Assembly (NCBI RefSeq): GCF_026343185.1
Contig: NZ_JAPEMA010000001.1
Location: 1,674,001-1,738,000 of the forward strand
Direction: 5' to 3'
Source of the DNA: Streptomyces sp. NBC_00091
GTDB taxonomy: Bacteria; Actinomycetota; Actinomycetes; Streptomycetales; Streptomycetaceae
Length of the DNA stretch: 64,000 nt
In this document: positions 48,149-55,657 of the stretch, in pieces
Layout: every line of letters starts with the position of its first letter
Position numbering within the stretch: the stretch's first letter is position 1
The notes under the pieces: generated by a model
What the model was told of the DNA's origin: nothing
Databases searched by the model: none
What the model saw: the letters and a program-made list of their open reading frames with translations, nothing else
Made by a program: the position numbers and the translations under genes

Positions 48149-49806
48149 CGGGCCTCGTCCTCCGTCGTGTCGCCGTCGACCTCGGCGGAGTGGTCGTCAT
48201 GGGCTTCGAGGTGCCCGGTGGCAGCGCCGGTCATGGCGGTGCCGAGCTCCTCGGGGGTGATCGTCGCCGGGTCGGCGTCCGCGACCAGGCGGCCGCGGTA
48301 GATGACGCGGAGCGTGTCGGACAGGCCGATCAGCTCGTCCAGGTCGGCGGAGATCAGCAGCACGGCCAGGCCCTCGCGGCGGGCCTCGCGGATCGCGTCC
48401 CAGATCTGCGCCTGCGCGCCGACGTCCACACCGCGGGTGGGGTGCGCGGCGATGAGGAACTTGGGGTTGTGGCTCATCTCGCGGCCGACGATCAGCTTCT
48501 GCTGGTTGCCGCCGGAGAGCGAGGCCGCGGTGACGTCGATGCCGGGCGTGCGGACGTCGTACTCGCGCACGATCCGCTCGGTGTCCTTGCGGGCGGCCTT
48601 CGGGTCGAGGATGCCGCGCTTGGAGTTGGGCGCCTCGGTGACGTGGCCGAGGATGCGGTTCTCCCACAGGGAGGACTCCAGCAGCAGGCCGTGGCGGTGG
48701 CGGTCCTCGGGGATGTAGCCGATGCCGCCCTCGCGGCGCTTGCGCACCGGGGTCTTGGTGATGTCGGCGCCGTCGAGGGTGATGACGCCCGCGTCGGGGG
48801 TGGTCATGCCCATGAGGGCCTCGATCAGCTCCGTCTGGCCGTTGCCCTCGACACCGGCGATGCCGAGGATCTCGCCCTTGTGGATCGTGAAGCTGATCTC
48901 GTCGAGCAGCCGGCGGCCGACCTCCGCGGTCTCGTGCACGTAGGTGTCCGTCGGGAGGACGAGGCGCGCCGAGGTCTCGGGGGCCACCTGGACGACACCG
49001 GTCTCGATGACGGTCAGGCCGTCGACCTTCAGCATCGCGGTGGTGGTCACCGTGGACTCGCGGGTCTCCGGCGAGGGCAGCTCGGTGCCGACCATCAGCT
49101 CCGCGAGCTGCTTGGTCGTGGCGGTCTTCGGGTCGGCGGTGCCGACGGTGGTGCCGCGGCGGATGACGGTGATGTCGTCGGCGACCTTCAGCACCTCGCC
49201 CAGCTTGTGCGAGATGAAGATGACCGTCAGGCCCTCGGCCTTGAGTTCGCGCAGGTTGTCGAAGAGCGCGTCCACTTCCTGCGGCACGAGCACGGCGGTC
49301 GGCTCGTCGAGGATGAGGGTCTTGGCGCCGCGGTAGAGGACCTTGAGGATCTCCACGCGCTGGCGGTCGGCGACACCGAGGTCCTCGACCAGGGCGTCGG
49401 GGCGCACGCCGAGGCCGTACGCGTCCGAGATCTCCTTGATCTTCTTGCGGGCCTTGGCGCCGATGCCGTAGAGCTTCTCGCCGCCGAGGACCACGTTCTC
49501 CAGGACGGTGAGGTTGTCGGCGAGCATGAAGTGCTGGTGCACCATGCCGATGCCGCGGGCGATGGCCTCGCCGGGGCTGTTGAAGGAGACCTGCTCCCCG
49601 TCGATGGCGATGGTGCCCTCGTCCGGCTTCTGCATGCCGTAGAGGATCTTCATCAGGGTCGACTTGCCGGCACCGTTCTCACCGATGAGGGCGTGGACCG
49701 TGCCCTTGCGGACGGAGATGGCGATGTCCTTGTTGGCGACGACGCCGGGGAAACGCTTGGTGATGCCGTGCAGTTCTACGGCGAGAGGGGGGCTGGACGC
49801 GTTGAT
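48145..49806 (-). CDS. Nucleoside ABC transporter ATPase (two nucleotide-binding domains)
   Basis: A duplicated ABC ATPase of about 553 residues, YufO/RbsA type. The first domain has Walker A GENGAGKST and Walker B LILDEPTAVLVP, with the degenerate signature VADRQRVEIL. The second has AGVEGNGQTEL, LSGGNQQKLIVGRE and FLIAAHPTRGVDVGA. The N-terminal 55 residues, including the first Walker A, lie upstream of the first ATG/GTG/TTG in the frame. AAGGAG at 49815-49820 is eight bases before an ATC (Ile) at 49804-49806, giving INASSPPLAVELHGITKR. There is an in-frame stop at the operator but no ATG, GTG or TTG in between, so ATC (or the preceding GTC) is the best start. The gene heads the ATPase-permease-permease-cdd operon. 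Confidence 0.92.
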   Translation of the reverse strand: MNASSPPLAVELHGITKRFPGVVANKDIAISVRKGTVHALIGENGAGKSTLMKILYGMQKPDEGTIAIDGEQVSFNSPGEAIARGIGMVHQHFMLADNLTVLENVVLGGEKLYGIGAKARKKIKEISDAYGLGVRPDALVEDLGVADRQRVEILKVLYRGAKTLILDEPTAVLVPQEVDALFDNLRELKAEGLTVIFISHKLGEVLKVADDITVIRRGTTVGTADPKTATTKQLAELMVGTELPSPETRESTVTTTAMLKVDGLTVIETGVVQVAPETSARLVLPTDTYVHETAEVGRRLLDEISFTIHKGEILGIAGVEGNGQTELIEALMGMTTPDAGVITLDGADITKTPVRKRREGGIGYIPEDRHRHGLLLESSLWENRILGHVTEAPNSKRGILDPKAARKDTERIVREYDVRTPGIDVTAASLSGGNQQKLIVGREMSHNPKFLIAAHPTRGVDVGAQAQIWDAIREARREGLAVLLISADLDELIGLSDTLRVIYRGRLVADADPATITPEELGTAMTGAATGHLEAHDDHSAEVDGDTTEDEAR

Positions 49807-49923
49807 GACGCACTCTCCTTGGCGCGGAAGGAGCTGGAAAGCCTGTTGGCTCGGCAGGGGGACAGGGCGGTGATCGGCCGGGCGGGTGGGCGGGAGTCGG
49901 ACGGTATCGCGTCCACGATGCCT

Positions 49924-49935
49924 CTACGCGCGTAG
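49924..49935. promoter_or_regulatory. Nucleoside-regulon operator upstream of the ABC transporter operon
   Basis: Exact CTACGCGCGTAG, about 117 bp upstream of the inferred ATPase start. On the coding strand it carries the TAG that closes the reading frame upstream. Confidence 0.78.
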
Positions 49936-50004
49936 CACTGTCGGAAGTGAAAACTTGCGGCCAAGTGGCCACAAGTCGTCACGGACTCAGGGGGAAAGAT
50001 GCGG

Positions 50005-50045
50005 TCCGGGGTCCGGGAGCGATGGAGACGCTCCCGGACCCCGGA
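50005..50045 (-). terminator. Terminator of the BMP lipoprotein gene
   Basis: TCCGGGGTCCGGGAGCG pairs perfectly with its complement around a 7-base loop, 28 bp past the stop. It separates the lipoprotein gene from the ATPase operon, which has its own operator. Confidence 0.9.
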
Positions 50046-50072
50046 GACCGAGACCAATCGTCAGACGAGGCC

Positions 50073-51134
50073 TTACGGCGCGGTCTTGACGGTGATCTTC
50101 TTCGCGATGATGTCGGCCTTGGCCTTCTCCACCGCGGCGATCAGCTCGGCGTTCTTCTTGTACTCGGGGTTGGAGTCGGCCAGGCCGACGCCGTCCTTGT
50201 CCAGGCCGTAGCGGACCTCACCGGACTCCGGCTTGCCGTCCTTGACCGACTTGATCAGGTTGTAGACGGCGTCGGAGACGTCCTTGGTGACCGAGGTCAG
50301 GATCTTCTCCTTGTACTTCGACAGACCGGCCTGGTTGTACTGGTCGGAGTCGACGCCGATGGCCCACTTGTCGGCGGTGGCGGCGGCCTCGATGGCGCCG
50401 GAGCCGGCCAGGCCCGCGGCGGCGTAGATCACGTCGGCGCCGCCGTCGATCTGACCCTTGGCGGCGGTCTTGCCGAGGTCGGGCTTGGCGAAGCCACCGA
50501 AGTCCGGCGGCTGGGAGAGGTACTTGGTCAGTACCTTGGCGTTGGGGTTGGTGTCCCTGACGCCCTGGGTGAAGCCCGCCTCGAACTTCTTGATCAGCGG
50601 AACCTCGACACCGCCGATGAAGCCGACCGTGCCGCTCTTCGACGCCTTGGCGGCGGCGACGCCGGCCAGGTAGGAGCCCTGCTCCTCGTTGAAGACCAGG
50701 TTGGCGATGTTCTTCTCGGTCACCGAGGTGTCGTCGATGATGCCGAACGTGGTGTTCGGGAACTTCGCCGCGACCTTCTTGATGGCCGGCGCGTAGGCGA
50801 AGCCGACGCCGATGACCGGGTTGTTGCCCTTGCGGGCCAGCTCGGTGAGGCGCTGGACCTTGTCGGCCTCGCTCTCGCCTTCGGTGGGCTCCGCCTCGGC
50901 GCCCTTGACCTTCAGGTCCTTCTCGGCCTTCTCGAGGCCCGCGTAGGCGGCGTCGTTGAACGACTGGTCGCCGCGGCCACCGATGTCGTACGCGATGGCA
51001 GCGCCAGCGGCGGCCTTGGCGGTGCCGTCGGAGGACGGGGTGTCCGAGGACTTCTTACCGCCACAGGCGGTGGCCGAGAGGGCCAGCGCCGCGGACGCGA
51101 TGCCCACGGTGGCGATCCTGGTGATCCGGCGCAA
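50073..51134 (-). CDS. BMP-family nucleoside-binding lipoprotein
   Basis: The solute-binding subunit of the adjacent transporter. The 353-residue protein starts at a TTG behind AAGGAG (7 bases) and has a lipobox ATAC (Cys24). The mature part has the BMP/Med motifs GGRGDQSFNDAAYAGLEKA, VGFAYAPAIKKVAAKFPNTT and FNEEQGSYLAGVAAAKASKS with a C-terminal GLAGSGAIEAAATADKWAIG. It lies ahead of the ATPase and permease genes in the same direction but is separated by a terminator, so more lipoprotein than membrane components may be made. Confidence 0.94.
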   Translation of the reverse strand: MRRITRIATVGIASAALALSATACGGKKSSDTPSSDGTAKAAAGAAIAYDIGGRGDQSFNDAAYAGLEKAEKDLKVKGAEAEPTEGESEADKVQRLTELARKGNNPVIGVGFAYAPAIKKVAAKFPNTTFGIIDDTSVTEKNIANLVFNEEQGSYLAGVAAAKASKSGTVGFIGGVEVPLIKKFEAGFTQGVRDTNPNAKVLTKYLSQPPDFGGFAKPDLGKTAAKGQIDGGADVIYAAAGLAGSGAIEAAATADKWAIGVDSDQYNQAGLSKYKEKILTSVTKDVSDAVYNLIKSVKDGKPESGEVRYGLDKDGVGLADSNPEYKKNAELIAAVEKAKADIIAKKITVKTAP

Positions 51135-51195
51135 GGGGAGGCTCCTTCAAAACCTGACCGAAGCGCCACGACCGGCGCTGGTTTCGCGGCGATCG

Positions 51196-51207
51196 TAACG
51201 CGCGTAG
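51196..51207. promoter_or_regulatory. Nucleoside-regulon operator upstream of the BMP lipoprotein gene
   Basis: TAACGCGCGTAG, two changes from the consensus in one half, 61 bp before the TTG start. Confidence 0.62.
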
Positions 51208-51281
51208 ATGTCAGTTAAAGGCCCGTTCATGAGTCGTTATCGGATCGTCGCGAACCGGACAGTGACCGATCGGTAACGGCA

Positions 51282-51320
51282 GGAGCGTCCAGCCCTTGTG
51301 TACCAAGGGCTGGACGCTCC
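51282..51320 (-). terminator. Terminator of the amidohydrolase gene
   Basis: GGAGCGTCCAGCCCTT pairs with AAGGGCTGGACGCTCC around seven bases, 44 bp past the stop. Confidence 0.9.
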
Positions 51321-51364
51321 AGACGGAGGACCCGCCGATGTTGTACGGAGCTTTACCCGATCTT

Positions 51365-52621
51365 TTACGTGACCGGCCTGGCGCGCCGTCCGTCGAGCAG
51401 CGCGGCGGCCGTGAAGAACTCCACGCCGTAGCCGATGGAGGACTCGTCCACGTCGAAGTCGCCCCGGTGCAGGTCCCGCTTGGCCGTGTCGCCGGGCTTG
51501 CGGACGCCGAGGCGGGCCATGGCGCCGGGGACGTGCTCCAGGTACCAGGAGAAGTCCTCGCCGCCCAGGCTCTGCTCGGTGTCCTCGACCGACTCGGCGC
51601 CGCACCGGGCGCCCATGGCCTCGCGGAGCAGTTCGGTGACCACCGGGTCGTTGACCACCGGCGGCACCCCGCGCACGTGGTTGATCTCGAACTTCGCCCC
51701 GTGCATCGTCGCGACCTCGTCGATCGCCGCGTGGATCATGTCGGGGGCCTCGTACCAGGCGTTGAGGTCCAGGCAGCGGATCGTGCCGGACAGCTCGGCG
51801 TGCATCGGGACGACGTTGCAGGCGTGCCCGGACTCGATCCGGCCCCAGGTGACGGACATGCCCGAGCGGGCGTCCATCCGGCTCTTCAACAGGGCCGGCA
51901 CGTCGACGGCGACCCGCGCGGCGGCCGTCACCATGTCGGTGGTCAGGTGCGGGCGGGCGGTGTGGCCGCCGGGCCCGGAGAGGGTGACCTCCAGGCGGTC
52001 GCAGGCCGAGGTGATCGGGCCGGGCCGCAGGCCGATCATGCCCGCGTCGACACGGGGGTCGCAGTGCACCGCGATGATCTGGCCGACGCCGTCCAGCACC
52101 CCGCACTCGATGGCCTCGGTCGCCCCGCCCGGCAGCACCTCCTCGGCGGGCTGGAACAGCAGCCGCACCGGCCGGGGCAGCAGGCCCTGGCGGTCGAGGT
52201 CGGCGAGCACCAGGCCGGCGCCGAGGACGGCGGCGGTGTGGACGTCGTGGCCGCAGGCGTGGGCCCGGTCCGGGTAGGTGGAGCGGTACGAGACGTGCGT
52301 CTTGGCGTCCGGGATGGGCAGGGCGTCGATGTCCGCGCGCAGGGCCAGCATCGGCCGTCCCCCGTCCCAGGTGCCGACGTCACAGATCAGCCCGGTGCCG
52401 GACTTCAGGACGCGTGGTCGCAGCCCGGCTTTCTCCAGCCGGGCCTTGATCGCCGCCGTGGTGCGGAACTCCTGGTGTCCTAGCTCGGGGTGCATGTGCA
52501 AGTCCCGGCGGAAAGCGATCAGTTCGGCACGCAGCCGGTCCGGCAGCTTGCCGGGCAGCTCGGGCCGGGCAGGCTTGCCGGGCAGGGCGGTCTGGGGCTC
52601 GCGGGACATCAACTGGTTCAC
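51365..52621 (-). CDS. M20-family amidohydrolase (peptidase M20D, AmhX/IAA-amino-acid hydrolase type)
   Basis: A 418-residue metal-dependent amidohydrolase. Metal ligands are seen in RADIDALPIPD, AHACGHDVHTA, LFQPAEEVLPGG and near the C-terminus in LGGEDFSWYLE. RRDLHMHPELGHQEF is the N-terminal signature. Substrates in the family are N-acyl or amino-acid conjugates; none can be named here. The start is a GTG at 52621 or an ATG four codons in (MSREPQ). It lies next to the nonulosonic acid cluster but is not obviously part of it. Confidence 0.9.
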   Translation of the reverse strand: MNQLMSREPQTALPGKPARPELPGKLPDRLRAELIAFRRDLHMHPELGHQEFRTTAAIKARLEKAGLRPRVLKSGTGLICDVGTWDGGRPMLALRADIDALPIPDAKTHVSYRSTYPDRAHACGHDVHTAAVLGAGLVLADLDRQGLLPRPVRLLFQPAEEVLPGGATEAIECGVLDGVGQIIAVHCDPRVDAGMIGLRPGPITSACDRLEVTLSGPGGHTARPHLTTDMVTAAARVAVDVPALLKSRMDARSGMSVTWGRIESGHACNVVPMHAELSGTIRCLDLNAWYEAPDMIHAAIDEVATMHGAKFEINHVRGVPPVVNDPVVTELLREAMGARCGAESVEDTEQSLGGEDFSWYLEHVPGAMARLGVRKPGDTAKRDLHRGDFDVDESSIGYGVEFFTAAALLDGRRARPVT

Positions 52622-52746
52622 CCGTTGAAGGTTAGGCCCACGGATGGGTCAACTGTCCGGAGATCACCAAAAGTTCATGCCGTCAGGGGAAAGAAAAGCA
52701 GCCTCTGGACGCATGACCGGATGCGGCCGAGGGTAAACTCGCGCGC

Positions 52747-53886
52747 TCATCCGGCCGCGGGCGCCTTCTTCGTGGGGAGTCTTCGCACATCACGGGCGCT
52801 TCCGGTGATCCCGGCGAGGAAGCCGCGGGCCCTCGGCGACGCGCCCGGGGTGAGCCACGCGGGGTCGATATCGCATACCGCGACCGTCACGCCAGTACCC
52901 GTCAGCGCGTACGGCAGCGTGTGGACGACCGTGGACGGAAAGCTGACGATCGTACGGCCGACCGGGCCCCGCCGGGCGATCAGCTCCAGCGGCAGGTCCG
53001 GGCGTACGATCTCCAGCCCGGTCGCCGCGCTCAGCGCGCGCAGCTTCTCCGGCGACTCCCGGCGGTGCGCGAAGTACCGGGTCACGCCGTGCTCCCGGGT
53101 CAGGGCGCACACCGCCTCCAGGTAGCGGGCCGGGTCGACCACTCCCGTCTCCACCAGGGAGGTGCCGACCAGGTCGGTGCCCTTGGTCAGCCGGGGCGGG
53201 CCGAACCGGGCGCGGGTCCAGGCGAAGTCGTTGACCCGCAGCCGGGTCCCCGGCAGCGGGGTGACCGGCATCGAGGTGAACAGCTCCACCGCGCGCCCCT
53301 CGCCCGGGGTGAGCCGGCGCCGCGCCGCGCCCGACACGGGTGCGTACGCCAGTTCGCGCGCCCGGGAGACGGCCCCGCCGCCGGTGCGGTGCCAGCGGCG
53401 CAGCCGCTCCCCGCGTCCGAGCTGCGCGACGAACTCCATGGTGGCGGTGCCGTCGTCGACGACGACCAGTTCGGCGGGCCGGGCCGGGGTCAGGAGCAGC
53501 TGGACGAAGCGGGAGAAGGGGTCGCCGACCACGATCCGCCCGGCCCGGCGCACGGCCGGGCCGAGGGCGGCCAGGGCCCTGAAGGGGGCGCCCGAGCCGC
53601 CCCGGGCTTCCTGCCAGTGGACGGCGTACCCCTCGTCGCGGGCGATCCCGGCGACCCGGCGCAGCTGCCCCCGGGACATGGGGTCGGTGGGCGGCAGGAC
53701 CACGATCCGCAGCTGGTCGGCGACCGTGCGCAGGTCGGGCCGGGGGCGCCCGGCGAGGGGCCCGGGCTGGGCCGGGACCGCCGCCAGCAGGGGCTCGCGC
53801 TCGCGCCGGGTGTGCGCCCACTCCAGCACGTTGAGGAGCTGGACCGGGCTTTCCACGAGGGCCAGGGTGGGGCCGGAAGGGTTCAC
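52747..53886 (-). CDS. Sialyltransferase-like glycosyltransferase (GT52-like) of the nonulosonate cluster
   Basis: A 379-residue protein with no signal peptide. ALVESPVQLLNVLEWAHTR resembles the N-terminus of GT52-type bacterial sialyltransferases. The three bacterial sialyltransferase motifs can be traced: a D/E-D/E-G motif in LVVVDDGTATMEFVAQLG, a His segment in RYFAHRRESPEKL, and an ST motif in VSFPSTVVHTLPYAL. It therefore probably adds a CMP-activated nonulosonic acid to a wall-polymer acceptor. It is transcribed with, and 34 bp after, the NeuA-NeuB fusion gene. Specificity is unknown. Distinct in sequence from the polysialyltransferase at 58256. Confidence 0.72.
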   Translation of the reverse strand: MNPSGPTLALVESPVQLLNVLEWAHTRREREPLLAAVPAQPGPLAGRPRPDLRTVADQLRIVVLPPTDPMSRGQLRRVAGIARDEGYAVHWQEARGGSGAPFRALAALGPAVRRAGRIVVGDPFSRFVQLLLTPARPAELVVVDDGTATMEFVAQLGRGERLRRWHRTGGGAVSRARELAYAPVSGAARRRLTPGEGRAVELFTSMPVTPLPGTRLRVNDFAWTRARFGPPRLTKGTDLVGTSLVETGVVDPARYLEAVCALTREHGVTRYFAHRRESPEKLRALSAATGLEIVRPDLPLELIARRGPVGRTIVSFPSTVVHTLPYALTGTGVTVAVCDIDPAWLTPGASPRARGFLAGITGSARDVRRLPTKKAPAAG

Positions 53887-53920
53887 CGCGTACTCCGCTC
53901 TCGGGGGGAGGGCCGGCCGG

Positions 53921-55657
53921 TCAGACCGCTGCCGGGGCCGGGAGGGCGCCCTGGACGCGGCGGAGCTTCTTCATGGGGCCGAGTTCGGACTCGTAGACGC
54001 GCTTGACGCCGTCGCCGAGGGCCGTCTCGATGGTGCGGATGTCACGCACCAGGCGGGCGAGGCCGCCGGGCTCGACGGAGGCGGCCTGGTCGGAGCCCCA
54101 CATCGCGCGGTCGAGGGTGATGTGCCGCTCGACGAAGGTGGCGCCGAGGGCGACGGCCGCGAGGGTGGTCTGCAGGCCGGTCTCGTGGCCGGAGTAGCCG
54201 ATCGGCACGTTCGGGTATTCCTCCTGGAGGGTGTTGATCACCCGCAGGTTGAGCTCCTCGGCCTTGGCCGGGTACGTCGAGGTGGCGTGGCAGAGGAGGA
54301 TGTTGTCGCTGCCGAGCACCTCGACGGCGTGCCGGATCTGCTTCGGGGTGGACATGCCGGTGGACAGGACGACGGTGCGGCCGGTGGCGCGCAGGGCGCG
54401 CAGCAGTTCGTCGTCGGTGAGGCAGGCGGAGGCCACCTTGTGGGCGGGCAGGTCGAACTTCTCCAGGAAGGCGACGGCCTCGGTGTCCCACGGGGAGGCG
54501 AACCAGGCGATGCCGCGCTTGGCGCAGTGCTCGTCGATGGCGAGGTAGTCGGCCTCGCCGAACTCGACGCGGTGGCGGTAGTCGATGTAGGTCATCCGGC
54601 CCCAGGGGGTGTCGCGCTCGATGTCCCACTGGTCGCGAGGGGTGCAGATCTCCGGGGTGCGCTTCTGGAACTTGACGGCGTCGCACCCGGCTTCGGCGGC
54701 GGCGTCGATGAGGGCGAAGGCGGTGCCGAGGTCGCCGTTGTGGTTGATGCCGATCTCGCCGACGACGTAGACCGGGCGGCCGGGGCCGGCGACGCGCGGG
54801 CCGAAGGTGCGCAGGCGGGAGTGGGGGGTGGCGACCGTCATGGCTGATGGTGTCCTTCGCTCGGTGCGTGGGAGGGGGGCGTGGGTGTGCGGGGTGTCCT
54901 CGGCCGCGTCGAAGAGCGGCGCGAGGAGGCGCGCGCGGGCGAGGTCGTGCGGGTCGTCGATCTCCAGGACCCGCGCCGGGTCGGCGGGCACGGGCAGGGT
55001 GCGCCCGAAGAAGCGGTGCCGGGCGGCGCGGAAGCCGGCCGTGGTCATGGCGTAGGCCGCGCCGGTCTCCAGCAGTTCCTCGGGGCGGTCCTGGCGGCGG
55101 GGGCGGTACGAGGCCTCGTGGTTGACCCCGCTCCCGGCGCCGTCGGGCGCCCTGCGCCAGAGGAAGCCGTGGAAGGGGGCCGCGGTCAGGGCCGAGTCGG
55201 CGGCGCCCGAAGCCACGGCCGCGGCGACGGTGTCGACGTCCGAGGGGGTCAGGAAGGGGCTGGTGCACTGGACCAGGAGGACCACGTCCACCGTGAGGGA
55301 GTGCAGCTCCTCGAAGGCGTCCAGGGCGTGCAGGACGGCGGCCTCGCTGCTCGCGGTGTCCCCGGACAGGGCCGCGGGCCGGCGGATCACCTGGGCTCCG
55401 GCGGTACGGGCGGCGGCGGCCACGGAGTCGGAGTCGGTGGAGACCACCACGTCGGTGACGGTGGGCGCGGCCAGGCAGGCCCCGACGGCGCGGGCGACCA
55501 GCGGGGAGCCGCCGACGGGTGCGGTGTTCTTCCCCGGCACCCCCTTGGAGCCGCCGCGGGCCGGGATCACCGCGAGGACCCTGCGGGGCGCGGCGGGGGC
55601 GGTGTCGGAGGCGGCGAGGGTTTCGGGAGCGCCGGGCGCGGGCGGGCGGGGGCTCAC
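53921..55657 (-). CDS. Fused CMP-nonulosonate synthetase and NeuB-type nonulosonic acid synthase
   Basis: A 578-residue two-domain enzyme. Residues 1-272 are a cytidylyltransferase of the NeuA type (VLAVIPARGGSKGVPGKN, then VVVSTDSDSVAA and LLVQCTSPFLTPSDVDT). Residues 273-578 are a NeuB/SpsE-type synthase (YVVGEIGINHNGDLGTAFAL, then DAVKFQKRTPEICTPRDQWD, LSTGMSTP, YPNVPIGYSGHETG) without the usual C-terminal SAF domain. There is no stop codon between the two parts; the linker reads PLPRTERRTPSAMTV. An internal ATG at 54841 behind GAAGGACACC could also yield the synthase alone. Together the two activities condense a sugar with phosphoenolpyruvate and activate the product as a CMP sugar. The GTG start overlaps the stop of the upstream gene (GTGA). 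Confidence 0.88.
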   Translation of the reverse strand: MSPRPPAPGAPETLAASDTAPAAPRRVLAVIPARGGSKGVPGKNTAPVGGSPLVARAVGACLAAPTVTDVVVSTDSDSVAAAARTAGAQVIRRPAALSGDTASSEAAVLHALDAFEELHSLTVDVVLLVQCTSPFLTPSDVDTVAAAVASGAADSALTAAPFHGFLWRRAPDGAGSGVNHEASYRPRRQDRPEELLETGAAYAMTTAGFRAARHRFFGRTLPVPADPARVLEIDDPHDLARARLLAPLFDAAEDTPHTHAPLPRTERRTPSAMTVATPHSRLRTFGPRVAGPGRPVYVVGEIGINHNGDLGTAFALIDAAAEAGCDAVKFQKRTPEICTPRDQWDIERDTPWGRMTYIDYRHRVEFGEADYLAIDEHCAKRGIAWFASPWDTEAVAFLEKFDLPAHKVASACLTDDELLRALRATGRTVVLSTGMSTPKQIRHAVEVLGSDNILLCHATSTYPAKAEELNLRVINTLQEEYPNVPIGYSGHETGLQTTLAAVALGATFVERHITLDRAMWGSDQAASVEPGGLARLVRDIRTIETALGDGVKRVYESELGPMKKLRRVQGALPAPAAV

